DNA of 64,000 nucleotides, taken from NCBI GenBank assembly GCA_946800325.1, contig OX326959.1, positions 2,686,501-2,750,500 of the forward strand, in the 5' to 3' direction. Position 1 is the first letter of the stretch, and each line of letters starts with the position of its first letter. Both the position numbers and the translations under genes were made by a program. This document shows positions 44,801 through 58,300 of the stretch, piece after piece. A model generated the notes under the pieces. It was not told where the DNA came from. It saw only the letters and a program-made list of their open reading frames with translations, and ran no database searches. The stretch is from Luzula sylvatica. Taxonomy: Eukaryota; Streptophyta; Magnoliopsida; Poales; Juncaceae.

Positions 44801-47800
44801 ACAAATGATCTAAAAACACGTTATTTGAGCTCCTCAAAGCGTTAAAAGCTTGTTTTGAATAGAAAAACAAACTTTCTTAGTGTTTATGAAATTTGGTGAA
44901 AAGTTATGTAGTAAAAGATACGATACAAATGATCTAAAAACACGTGATTTGAACTCCGCAAAGCGTTAAAAACATGTTTTGAATCGAAAAACAAACTTTC
45001 TTAGTGTTTGTGAAATTTGGTGAAAAGTTATGTAGTAAAAGATACGATACAAATGATCTAAAAACACGTTATTTGAACTTCTCAAAGCGTTAAAATCTTG
45101 TTTTGAATGGAAAAAAAAACTTTCTTAGTGTTTGTGAAATTTGGTGAAAAGTTATGTATTAAAAGATACGATACAAATGATTTAAAAACACGTTATTTGA
45201 ACTCCTCAAAGCGTTAAAATCATGTTTTGAATCGAAAAACAAACTTTCTTAGTGTTTGTGAAATTTGTTGAAAAGTTATGTACTAAAAGATACGATACAA
45301 ATGATCTAAAAACACGTTACTTGAACTCCTCAAAGCGTTAAAATCTTGTTTTGAATGGAAAAACAAACTTTCTTAGTGTTTGTGAAATTTGGTGAAAAGT
45401 TATGTAGTAAAAGATACGATACAAATGATCTAAAAACACGTTATTTGAACTCCTCAAAGCGCTAAAATCTTGTTTTGAATCGAAAAACAAACTTTCTTAG
45501 TGTTTGTGAAATTTGTTGAAAAGTTATGTACTAAAAGATACGATACAAATGAACTAAAAACACGTTATTTGAGCTCCTCAAAGCGTTAAAATCTTGTTTT
45601 GAATAGAAAAAAAAATTTCTTAGTGTTTGTGAAATTTGGTGAAAGGTTATGTAGTAAAATATACGATAAAAATGATCTAAAAACACGTTATTTGAACTCC
45701 CCAAAGCGATAAAATCATGTTTTGAATCGAAAAACAAACTTTCTTAGTGTTTGTGAAATTGGTCAAAAGTTACAAATGATCTAAAAACACGTTATTTGAA
45801 CTCCTCAAAGCGTTAAAATCTTGTTTTGAATCGAAAAACAAACTTTCTTAGTGTTTGTGAAATTTGGTGAAAAGTTATGTAGTAAAAGATACGATACAAA
45901 TGATCTAAAAACACGTCATTTGAACTCCTCAAAGCGTTAAAAACATGTTTTGAATCGAAATACAAACTTTCTTAGTGTTTGTGAAATTTGGTGAAATGTT
46001 ATGTAGTAAAAGATACGATACAAATGATCTAAAAACACGTTATTTGAACTCCTCAAAGCGTTAAAATCTTGTTTTGAATCGAAATACAAACTTTCTTAGT
46101 GTTGGTGAAATTTGGTGAAAAGTTATGTACTAAAAGATACGATACAAATGATCTAAAAACACGTTATTTGAACTCCTCAAAGCGTTAAAATCTTGTTTTG
46201 AATCGAAAAACAAAATTTCTTAGTGTTTGTGAAATTTGGTGAAAATTTATGTAGTAAAAGATACGATACAAATGATATAAAAACACATTATTTGAACTCC
46301 TCAAAGCGTTAAAAACATGTTTTGAATCGAAAAACAAACTTTCAAAGTGTTTGTGAAATTTTGTGAAAAGTTATGTAGTAAAAGATACGATACAAATGAT
46401 TTAAAAATACGTTATTTGAACTCCTCAAAGCGTTAAAAACATGTTTTGAATAGAAAAACAAACTTTCTTAGAGTTTGTGAAATTTGACGAAAAGTTATGT
46501 ACTAAAAGATACGATACAAATGATCTAAAAACACGTTATTTGAACTCCCCAAAGCGTTAAAATCTTGTTTTGAATCAAAAAACAAACTTTCTTAGTGTTT
46601 GTGAAATTTGGTGAAAAGTTACAAATGATCTAAAAACACGTTATTTGAGCTCCTAAAAGCGTAAAAAGCTTGTTTTGAATCGAAAAACAAACTTTCTTAG
46701 TGTTTGTGAAATTTGGTGAAAACTTATGTAGTAAAAGATACGACACAAATGATCTAAAACCACGTTATTTGAACTCCTCAAAGCGTTAAAATCTTGTTTT
46801 GAATCGAAAAACAAACTTTCTTAGTGTTTGTGAAATTTGGTGAAAAGTTATGTACTAAAAGATACGATACAATTGATCTAAAAACACGTTATTTTAACTC
46901 CTCAAAGCGTTAAAATCTTGTTTTGAATCGAAAAACAAAATTTCTTAGTGTTTGTGAAATTTGGTGGAAAGTTATGTAGTAAAAGATACGATAAAAATGA
47001 TCTAAAAACACGTTATTTGAACTCCCCAAAGCGTCAAAATCATGTTTTGAATCGAAAAACAAACTTTCTTAGTGTCTGTGAAATTTGGTGAAAAGTTACA
47101 AATGATCTAAAAACACGTTATTTGAGCTCCTCAAAGCGTTAAAAGCTTGTTTTGAATAGAAAAAACAAACTTTCTTAGTGTTTGTGAAATTTGGTGAAAC
47201 GTTATGTAGTAAAAGATACGATACAAATGATCTAAAAACACGTTATTTGAACTCCTCAAAGCGTTAAAAACATGTTTTGAATCGAAAAACAAACTTTCTT
47301 AGTGTTTGTGAAATTTGGTGAAAAATTATGTACAAAAAGATACGATACAAATTATCTAAAAACACGTTATTTGAACTCCTCAAAGCGTTAAAATCTTGTT
47401 TTGAATCGAAAAATAAAATTTCTTAGTGTTTGTGAAATTTGGTGAAACGTTATGTAGTAAAAGATACGATACAAATGATCTAAAAACACGTTATTTGAAC
47501 TCCTCAAAGCGTTAAAAATATGTTTTGAATCGAAAAACAAACTTTCTTAGTGTTTGTGAAATTTGGTGAAAAATTATGTACTAAAAGATACGATACAAAC
47601 TATCTAAAAACACGTTATTAGAACTCCTCAAAGCGTTAAAAACATGTTTTGAATCGAAAAACAAACATTCTTAGTGTTTGTGAAATTTGGTGAAAAGTTA
47701 TGTACTAAAAGACACGATACAAATGATCTAAAAACACGTTATTTGAACTCCTCAAAGCGTTAAAATCTTGTTTTGATTCGAAAAACAAAATTTCTTAGTG

Positions 47801-50800
47801 TTTGTGAAATTTGGTGAAAAGTTATGTAGTAAAAGATACGATAAAAATGATCTAAAAACACGTTATTTGAACACCCCAAAGCGTTAAAATCATGTTTTGA
47901 ATCGAAAAACAAACTTTCTTAGTGTTTGTGAAATTTAGTGAAAAGTTACAAATGATCTAAAAACACGTTATTTGAGCTCCTCAAAGCGTTAAAAGCTTGT
48001 TTTGAATAGAAAAACAAACTTTCTTAGTGTTTATGAAATTTGGTGAAAAGTTATGTAGTAAAAGATACGATACAAATGATCTAAAAACACGTGATTTGAA
48101 CTCCGCAAAGCGTTAAAAACATGTTTTGAATCGAAAAACAAACTTTCTTAGTGTTTGTGAAATTTGGTGAAAAGTTATGTAGTAAACGATACGATACGAA
48201 TGATCTAAAAACACGTTATTTGAACTCCTCAAAGCGTTAAAATCTTGTTTTGAATGGAAAAAAAAAACTTTCTTAGTGTTTGTGAAATTTGGTGAAAAGT
48301 TATGTATTAAAAGATACGATACAAATGATCTATAAACACGTTATTTGAACTCCTCAAAGCGTTAAAATCATGTTTTGAATCGAAAAACAAACTTTCTTAG
48401 TGTTTGTGAAATTTGTTGAAAAGTTATGTACTAAAAGATACGATACAAATGATCTAAAAACACGTTACTTGAACTCCTCAAAGCGTTAAAATCTTGTTTT
48501 GAATGGAAAAACAAACTTTCTTAATGTTTGTGAAATTTGGTGAAAAGTTATGTAGTAAAAGATACGATACAAATGATCTAAAAACACGTTATTTGAACTC
48601 CTCAAAGCGTTAAAATCTTGTTTTGAATCGAAAAACAAACTTTCTTAGCGTTTGTGAAATTTGTTGAAAAGTTATGTACTAAAAGATACGATACAAATGA
48701 ACTAAAAACACGTTATTTGAACTCCCCAAAGCGATAAAATCATGTTTTGAATCGAAAAACAAACTTTCTTAGTGTTTGTGAAATTGGTCAAAAGTTACAA
48801 ATGATCTAAAAACACGTTATTTGAACACCCCAAAGCATTAAAATCATGTTTTGAATCGAAAAACAAACTTTCTTAGTGTTTGTGAAATTTGGTGAAAGGT
48901 TATGTAGTAAAATATACGATAAAAATGATCTAAAAACACGTTATTTGAACTCCCCAAAGCGATAAAATCATGTTTTGAATCGAAAAACAAACTTTCTTAG
49001 TGTTTGTGAAATTGGTCAAAAGTTACAAATGATCTAAAAACACGTTATTTGAACTCCTCAAAGCGTTAAAATCTTGTTTTGAATCGAAAAACAAACTTTC
49101 TTAGTGTTTGTGAAATTTGGTGAAAAGTTATGTAGTAAAAGATACGATACAAATGATCTAAAAACACGTCATTTGAACTCCTCAAAGCGTTAAAAACATG
49201 TTTTGAATCGAAATACAAACTTTCTTAGTGTTTGTGAAATTTGGTGAAATGTTATGTAGTAAAAGATACGATACAAATGATCTAAAAACACGTTATTTGA
49301 ACTCCTCAAAGCGTTAAAATCTTGTTTTGAATCGAAATACAAACTTTCTTAGTGTTGGTGAAATTTGGTGAAAAGTTATGTACTAAAAGATACGATACAA
49401 ATGATCTAAAAACACGTTATTTGAACTCCTCAAAGCGTTAAAATCTTGTTTTGAATCGAAAAACAAAATTTCTTAGTGTTTGTGAAATTTGGTGAAAAGT
49501 TATGTAGTAAAAGATACGATACAAATGATATAAAAACACATTATTTGAACTCCTCAAAGCGTTAAAAACATGTTTTGAATCGAAAAACAAACTTTCAAAG
49601 TGTTTGTGAAATTTTGGGAAAAGTTATGTAGTAAAAGATACGATACAAATGATTTAAAAATACGTTATTTGAACTCCTCAAAGCGTTAAAAACATGTTTT
49701 GAATAGAAAAACAAACTTTCTTAGAGTTTGTGAAATTTGACGAAAAGTTATGTACTAAAAGATACGATACAAATGATCTAAAAACACGTTATTTGAACTC
49801 CCCAAAGCGTTAAAATCTTGTTTTGAATCAAAAAACAAACTTTCTTAGTGTTTGTGAAATTTGGTGAAAAGTTACAAATGATCTAAAAACACGTTATTTG
49901 AGCTCCTAAAAGCGTAAAAAGCTTGTTTTGAATCGAAAAACAAACTTTCTTAGTGTTTGTGAAATTTGGTGAAAACTTATGTAGTAAAAGATACGACACA
50001 AATGATCTAAAACCACGTTATTTGAACTCCTCAAAGCGTTAAAATCTTGTTTTGAATTGAAAAACAAACTTTCTTAGTGTTTGTGAAATTTGGTGAAAAG
50101 TTATGTACTAAAAGATACGATACAATTGATCTAAAAACACGTTATTTTAACTCCTCAAAGCGTTAAAATCTTGTTTTGAATCGAAAAACAAAATTTCTTA
50201 GTGTTTGTGAAATTTGGTGGAAAGTTATGTAGTAAAAGATACGATAAAAATGATCTAAAAACACGTTATTTGAACTCCCCAAATCGTCAAAATCATGTTT
50301 TGAATCGAAAAACAAACTTTCTTAGTGTCTGTGAAATTTGGTGAAAAGTTACAAATGATCTAAAAACACGTTATTTGAGCTCCTCAAAGCGTTAAAAGCT
50401 TGTTTTGAATAGAAAAAACAAACTTTCTTAGTGTTTGTGAAATTTGGTGAAACGTTATGTAGTAAAAGATACGATACAAATGATCTAAAAACACGTTATT
50501 TGAACTCCTCAAAGCGTTAAAAACATGTTTTGAATCGAAAAACAAACTTTCTTAGTGTTTGTGAAATTTGGTGAAAAATTATGTACAAAAAGATACGATA
50601 CAAATTATCTAAAAACACGTTATTTGAACTCCTCAAAGCGTTAAAATCTTGTTTTGAATCGAAAAACAAAATTTCTTAGTGTTTGTGAAATTTGGTGAAA
50701 AGTTATGTAGTAAAAGATACGATACAAATGATCTAAAAACACGTTATTTGAACTCCTCAAAGCGTTAAAAACATGTTTTGAATCGAAAAACAAACTTTCT

Positions 50801-50922
50801 TAGTGTTTGTGAAATTTGGTGAAAAATTATGTACTAAAAGATACGATACAAATTATCTAAAAACACGTTATTAGAACTCCTCAAAGCGTTAAAAACATGT
50901 TTTGAATCGAAAAACAAACATT
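44500..50922. repeat. 3.15- and 3.25-kb higher-order duplications in the satellite
   Basis: CACGTGATTTGAACTCCGC recurs at 44941 and 48088 (3147 bp), and ACAAACATT at about 44518 and 47665 (3147 bp). TTCAAAGTG recurs at 46341 and 49594 (3253 bp), and ACATT at 47665 and 50918 (3253 bp). Thus the array between 44.5 and 50.9 kb is about two successive units of roughly 3.2 kb; the difference of about 106 bp matches one short monomer. Confidence 0.85.
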
Positions 50923-51160
50923 AGAAAGTTTGTTTTTCGATTCAAAACATGATTTTAACGCTTTGGGGTGTTCAAATAACGTGTTTTTAGATCATTTTTA
51001 TCGTATCTTTTACTACATAACTTTTCACCAAATTTCACAAACACTAAGAAATTTTGTTTTTCGAATCAAAACAAGATTTTAACGCTTTGAGGAGTTCAAA
51101 TAACGTGTTTTTAGATCATTTGTATCGTGTCTTTTAGTACATAACTTTTCACCAAATTTC
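50923..51160. repeat. 238-bp inverted segment within the satellite
   Basis: The only reversed monomers in the array. The segment is the reverse complement of 47682-47919 with no mismatch seen, including the rare GACACGATAC and TTTTGATTCG variants. In the 3253-bp duplication frame it sits where that sequence should be in direct orientation, so it inverted in place; 12 bp at its left edge are missing and the right junction enters a different monomer position (TTTC|AAAAACACG). Confidence 0.93.
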
Positions 51161-52399
51161 AAAAACACGTTATTTGAACTCCTCAAAGCGTTAAAATCTT
51201 GTTTTGAATCGAAAAACAAACTTTCTTAGTGTTTGTAAAATTGGGTGAAAAGTTATCTAGTAAAAGATACGATACAAATGATCTAAAAACACGTTATTTG
51301 AACTCCTCAAAGCGTTAAAATCATGTTTTGAATCGAAAAACAAACTTTCTTAGTGTTTGTGAAATTTGGTGAAAAGTTACAAATGATCTAAAAACAAGTT
51401 ATTTCAGCCCCTCAAAGCGTTAAAAGCTTGTTTTGAATAGAAAAACAAACTTTCTTAGTGTTTGTGAAATTTGGTGAAAAGTTATGTAGTAAAAGATACT
51501 ATACAAATGATCTAAAAACACGTGATTTGAACTCCGCAAAGCGTTAAAAACATGTTTTGAATCGAAAAACAAACTTTCTTAGTGTTTGTGAAATTTCTTG
51601 AAAAGTTATGTACTAAAAGATACGATACAAATGATCTAAAAACACGTTATTTGAACTCCTCAAAGCGTTAAAATCTTGTTTTGAATCGAAAAACAAACTT
51701 TCTTAGTGTTGGTGAAATTTGGTGAAAAGTTATGTACTAAAAGATACGATACAAATGATCTAAAAACACGTGATTTGAACTCCTCAAAGCGTTAGAATCT
51801 TGTTTTAAATCGAAAAACAAAATTTCTTAGTGTTTGTGAAATTTGGTGAAAAGTTATGTAGTAAAAGATACGATACAAATGATCTAAAAACACGTTATTT
51901 GAACTCCTCAAAGCGTTAAAATCATGTTTTGAATCGAAAAACAAACTTTCTTAGTGCTTGTGACATTTGGTGAAAAGTTATGTAGTAAAAGATACGATAC
52001 AAATGATCTAAAAGCACGTTATTTGAACTCCTCAAAGCGTTAAAAACATGTTTTGAATCGAAAAACAAACTTTCTTAGTGTTTGTGAAATTTGGTGAAAA
52101 GTTATTTACTAAAAGATACGATACAAATGATCTAAAAACACGTTATTTGAACTCCTCAAAGCGTTAAAATCTTGTTTTGAATCGAAAAACAAAATTTCTT
52201 AGTGTTTGTGAAATTTGGTGAAAAGTTATGTAGTAAAAGATACGATAAAAATTATCTAAAAACAGGTTATTTGAACTCCCCAAAGCATTAAAATCATGTT
52301 TTGAATCGAAAAACAAACTTTCTTAGTGTTTGCGAAATTTGGTGAAAAGTTACAAATGATCTCAAAACACGTTATTTGAGCTGCTCAAAGCGTTAAAAA

Positions 52400-55300
52400 C
52401 TTGTTTTGAATAGAAAAACAAACTTTCTTAGTGTTTGTGAAATTTGGTGAAAAGTTATGTGGCAAAAGATACGATACAAATGATCTGAAAACACGTTATT
52501 TGAACTCCTCAAAGCGTTAAAATCTTGTTTTGAATGGAAAAACAAACATTCTTAGTGTTTGTGAAATATGGTGAAAAGTTTTGTAGTAAAAGATACGATA
52601 CAAATGATCTAAAAACACGTTATTTGAACTCCTCAAAGCGTTAAAATCTTGTTTTGAATCGAAAAACAAACTTTCTTAGTGTTTGTGAAATTTGTTGAAA
52701 AGTTATGTACTAAAAGATACGATACAAATGATCTAAAAACACGCTATTTGAACTCCCCAAAGCGTTAAAATCTTGTTTTGAATCGAAAAACAAACTTTCT
52801 TAGTGTTTGTGAAATTTGGTGAAAAGTTATGTAGTAAAAGATACGATACAAATGATCTAAAAACAAGCTATTTGAACTCCTCAAACCGTTAAAAACATGT
52901 TTTGAATCGAAAAACAAACTTTCTTAGTGTTTGTGAAATATGGTGAAAAGTTATGTAGTAAAAGATACGATACAAATAATCTAAAAACACGTTATTTGAA
53001 CTCCTCAAAGCGTTAAAATCTTGTTTTGAATCGAAAGACAAACTTTCTTAGTGTTTGTGAAATTTGTTGAAAAGTTATGTACTAAAAGATACGATACAAA
53101 TGATCTAAAAACACGTTATTTGAACTCCTCAAAGCGTTAAAATCTTGTTTTGAATCGAAAAACAAAATTTCTTAGTGTTTGTGAAATTTGGTGAAAACTT
53201 ATGTAGTAAAAAATACGACACAAATGATCTAAAAACACGTTATTTGAACTCCTCAAAGCGTTAAAATCTTGTTTTGAATCGAAAAACAAACTTTCTTAGT
53301 ATTTGTGAAATTTGGTGAAAAATTATGTACTAAAAGATACGATACAAATGATCTAAAAACACGTTATTTGAACTCCTCAAAGCGTTAAAATCTTGTTTTG
53401 AATCGAAAAACAAAATTTCTTAGTGTTTGTGAAATTTGGTGAAAAGTTATGTAGTAAAAGATACAATAAAAATGATCTAAAAACACGTTATTTGAACTCC
53501 CCAAAGCGTTAAAATCTTGTTTTGAATCGAAAAACAAACTTTCTTAGTGTTTGTGATATTTGGTGAAAAGTTACAAATGATCTAAAAACACGTTATTTGA
53601 GGTCCTCAAAGCGTTAAAACCTTGTTTTGAATAGAAAAACAAACTTTCTTAGTGTTTGTGAAATTTGGTGAAAAGTTATGTAGTAAAAGATACGATATAA
53701 ATGATCTAAAAACACGTTATTTGAACTCCTCAAAGCGTTAAAATCTTGTTTTGAATGGAAAAACAAACATTCTTAGTGTTTGTGAAATTTGGTGAAAAGT
53801 TATGTAGTAAAAGATACGATACAAATGATCTAAAACATGTTATTTGAACTCCTCAAAGCGTTAAAATCTTGTTTTGAATCGAAAAACAAACTTTCTTAGT
53901 GTTTGTGAAATTTGTTGAAAAGTCATGTACTAAAAGATACGATACAAATGATCTAAAAACACTCTATTTGAACTCCTCAAAGCGTTAAAACCTTGTTTTG
54001 AATCGAAAAATAAACTTTCTTAGTGTTTGTGAAATTTGGTGAAAAGTTATGTAGTAAAAGATACGATACAAATGATCTAAAAACAAGTTATTTGAACTCC
54101 TCAAACCGTTAAAAACATGTTTTGAATCGAAAAACAAACTTTCTTAGTGTTTGTGAAATTTGGTGAAAAGTTATGTAGTAAAAGATACGATACAAATAAT
54201 CTAAAAACACGTTATTTCAACTCCTCAAAGCGTTAAAATCTTGTTTTGAATCGAAAGACAAACTTTCTTAGTGTTTGTGAAATTTGTTGAAAAGTTATGT
54301 ACTAAAAGATACGATACAAATGATCTAAAAACACGTTATTTGAACTCCTCAAAGCGTTAAAATCTTGTTTTGAATCGAAAAACAAACTTTCTTAGTGTTT
54401 GTGAAATTTGGTGAAAACTTATGTAGTAAAAGATACGACACAAATGATCTAAAAACATGTTATTTGAACTCCTCAAAGCGTTAAAATCTTGTTTTGAATC
54501 GAAAAACAAACTTTCTTAGTGTTTGTAAAATTTGGTGAAAAGTTATGTAGTAAAAGATACGATACAAATGATCTAAAAACACGTTATTTGAACTCCTCAA
54601 AGCGTTAAAATCTTGTTTTGAATCGAAAAACAAAATTTCTTAGTGTTTGTGAAATTTCGTGAAAAGTTATGTGGTAAAAGATACGATAAAAATGATCTAA
54701 AAACACGTTATTTGAACTCCTCAAAGCGTTAAAATCATGTTTTGAATCGAAAAACAAACTTTCTTAGTGTTTGTGAAATTGGGTGAAAAGTTATGTACTA
54801 AAAGATACGATACAAATGATCTAAAAACACGTTATTTGAACACCTCAAAGCGTTAAAATCTTGTTTTGAATCGAAAAACAAAATTTCTTAGTGTTTGTGA
54901 AGTTTGGTGAAAAGTTATGTAGTAAAACATACGATAAAAATGATCTAAAAACACGTTATTTGAACTCCCCAAAGCGTTAAAATCATTTTTTGAATCGAAA
55001 AACAAACTTTCTTAGTGTTTGTGCAATTTGGTGAAAAGTTATGTAGTAAAAGGTACGATACAAATGATCTAAAAACACGTTATTTGAGTTCCTCACAGCG
55101 TTAAAAGCTTGTTTTGAATAGAAAAACAAACTTTCTTAGTGTTTGTGAAATTTGGTGAAAAGTTATGTAGTAAAAGATGCGATACAAATGATCTAAAAAC
55201 ACGTTATTTGAACTCCTCAAAGCGTTAAAATCTGGTTTAGAATCGAAAAATAAACTTTCTTAGTGTTTGAGAAATTTGTTGAAAAGTTATGTACTAAAAG

Positions 55301-58300
55301 ATACGATATAAATGATCTAAAAACACGTTATTTGAACTCCTCAAAGCGTTAAAATCTTGTTTTGAATCGAAAAACAAACTTTATTAGTTTTTGTGAAATT
55401 TGGTGAAAAGTTATGTAGTAAAACATACGATACAAATGATCTAAAAAACGATATTTGAACTCCTCAAAGCGTTAAAAACATGTTTTGAATCGAAAAACAA
55501 ACTTTCTTAGTGTTTGTGAAATTTGGTGAAAAGTTATGTAGTAAAAGATACGATACAAATGATCTAAAAACACGTTATTTGAACTCCTCAAAGCGTTAAA
55601 ATCTTGTTTTGAATCGAAAAACAACCTTTCTTAGTGTTTATAAAATTTGCTGAAAAATTATGTAGTAAAAGATACGATAAAAATGATCTAAAAACACGTT
55701 ATTTGAACTCCCCAAAGCGTTAAAATCATGTTTTGAATCGAAAAACAAACTTTCTTAGTGTTTGTGAAATTTGGTGAAAAATTATGTACTAAAAGATACG
55801 ATACAAATGATCTAAAAACACGTTATTTGAACTCCTCAAAGCGTTAAAATCTTGTTTTGAATCGAAAAACAAAATTTCTTAGTGTTTGTGAAATTTCGTG
55901 AAAAGTTATGTGGTAAAAGATACGATAAAAATGATCTAAAAACACGTTATTTGAACTCCTCAAAGCGTTAAAATCATGTTTTGAATCGAAAAACAAACTT
56001 TCTTAGTGTTTGTGAAATTTGGTGAAAAGTTATGTACTAAAAGATACGATACAAATGATCTAAAAACACGTTATTTGAACACCTCAAAGCGTTAAAATCT
56101 TGTTTTGAATCGAAAAACAAAATTTCTTAGTGTTTGTGAAGTTTGGTGAAAAGTTATGTAGTAAAACATACGATAAAAATGATCTAAAAACACGTTATTT
56201 GAACTCCCCAAAGCGTTAAAATCATTTTTTGAATCGAAAAACAAACTTTCTTAGTGTTTGTGCAATTTGGTGAAAAGTTATGTAGTAAAAGGTACGATAC
56301 AAATGATCTAAAAACACGTTATTTGAGTTCCTCACAGCGTTAAAAGCTTGTTTTGAATAGAAAAACAAACTTTCTTAGTGTTTGTGAAATTTGGTGAAAA
56401 GTTATGTATTAAAAGATACGATACAAATGATCTCAAAACACGTTATTTGAGCTCCTCAAAGCGTTAAAAGCTTGTTTTGAATAGAAAAACAAACTTTCTT
56501 AGTGTTTGTGAAATTTGGTGAAAAGTTATGTACTAAAAGATACGATACAAATGATCTAAAAACACGTTATTTGAACACCTCAAAGCGTTAAAATCTTGTT
56601 TTGAATCGAAAAACAAAATTTCTTAGTGTTTGTGAAGTTTGGTGAAAAGTTATGTAGTAAAACATACGATAAAAATGATCTAAAAACACGTTATTTGAAC
56701 TCCCCAAAGCGTTAAAATCATTTTTTGAATCGAAAAACAAACTTTCTTAGTGTTTGTGCAATTTGGTGAAAAGTTATGTAGTAAAAGGTACGATACAAAT
56801 GATCTAAAAACACGTTATTTGAGTTCCTCACAGCGTTAAAAGCTTGTTTTGAATAGAAAAACAAACTTTCTTAGTGTTTGTGAAATTTGGTGAAAAGTTA
56901 TGTAGTAAAAGATGCGATACAAATGATCTAAAAACACGTTATTTGAACTCCTCAAAGCGTTAAAATCTGGTTTAGAATCGAAAAATAAACTTTCTTAGTG
57001 TTTGTGAAATTTGTTGAAAAGTTATGTACTAAAAGATACGATATAAATGATCTAAAAACACGTTATTTGAACTCCTCAAAGCGTTAAAATCTTGTTTTGA
57101 ATCGAAAAACAAACTTTATTAGTTTTTGTGAAATTTGGTGAAAAGTTATGTAGTAAAACATACGATACAAATGATCTAAAAAACGATATTTGAACTCCTC
57201 AAAGCGTTAAAAACATGTTTTGAATCGAAAAACAAACTTTCTTAGTGTCTGTGAAATTTGGTGAAAAGTTATGTAGTAAAAGATACGATACAAATGATCT
57301 AAAAACACGTTATTTGAACTCCTCAAAGCGTTAAAATCTTGTTTTGAATCGAAAAACAACCTTTCTTAGTGTTTATAAAATTTGCTGAAAAATTATGTAG
57401 TAAAAGATACGATAAAAATGATCTAAAAACACGTTATTTGAACTCCCCAAAGCGTTAAAATCATGTTTTGAATCGAAAAACAAACTTTCTTAGTGTTTGT
57501 GAAATTTGGTGAAAAATTATGTACTAAAAGATACGATACAAATGATCTAAAAACACGTTATTTGAACTCCTCAAAGCGTTAAAATCTTGTTTTGAATCGA
57601 AAAACAAAATTTCTTAGTGTTTGTGAAATTTCGTGAAAAGTTATGTGGTAAAAGATACGATAAAAATGATCTAAAAACACGTTATTTGAACTCCTCAAAG
57701 CGTTAAAATCATGTTTTGAATCGAAAAACAAACTTTCTTAGTGTTTGTGAAATTTGGTGAAAAGTTATGTACTACAAGATACGATACAAATGATCTAAAA
57801 ACACGTTATTTGAACACCTCAAAGCGTTAAAATCTTGTTTTGAATCGAAAAACAAAATTTCTTAGTGTTTGTGAAGTTTGGTGAAAAGTTATGTAGTAAA
57901 ACATACGATAAAAATGATCTAAAAACACGTTATTTGAACTCCCCAAAGCGTTAAAATCATTTTTTGAATCGAAAAACAAACTTTCTTAGTGTTTGTGCAA
58001 TTTGGTGAAAAGTTATGTAGTAAAAGGTACGATACAAATGATCTAAAAACACGTTATTTGAGTTCCTCACAGCGTTAAAAGCTTGTTTTGAATAGAAAAA
58101 CAAACTTTCTTAGTGTTTGTGAAATTTGGTGAAAAGTTATGTAGTAAAAGATACCATACAAATGATCTAAAAACACGTTATTTGAACTCCTCAAAGCGTT
58201 AAAAACATGTTTTGAATCGAAAAACAAACTTTCTTAGTGTTTGTGAAATTTGGTGAAAAGTTATGTATTAAAAGATACGATACAAATGATCTCAAAACAC

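Noticed and set aside
45531..45737. 68-residue minus-strand frame in the satellite
   Set aside because: Arises by chance mutations in satellite monomers; other monomers have stops at the same places.
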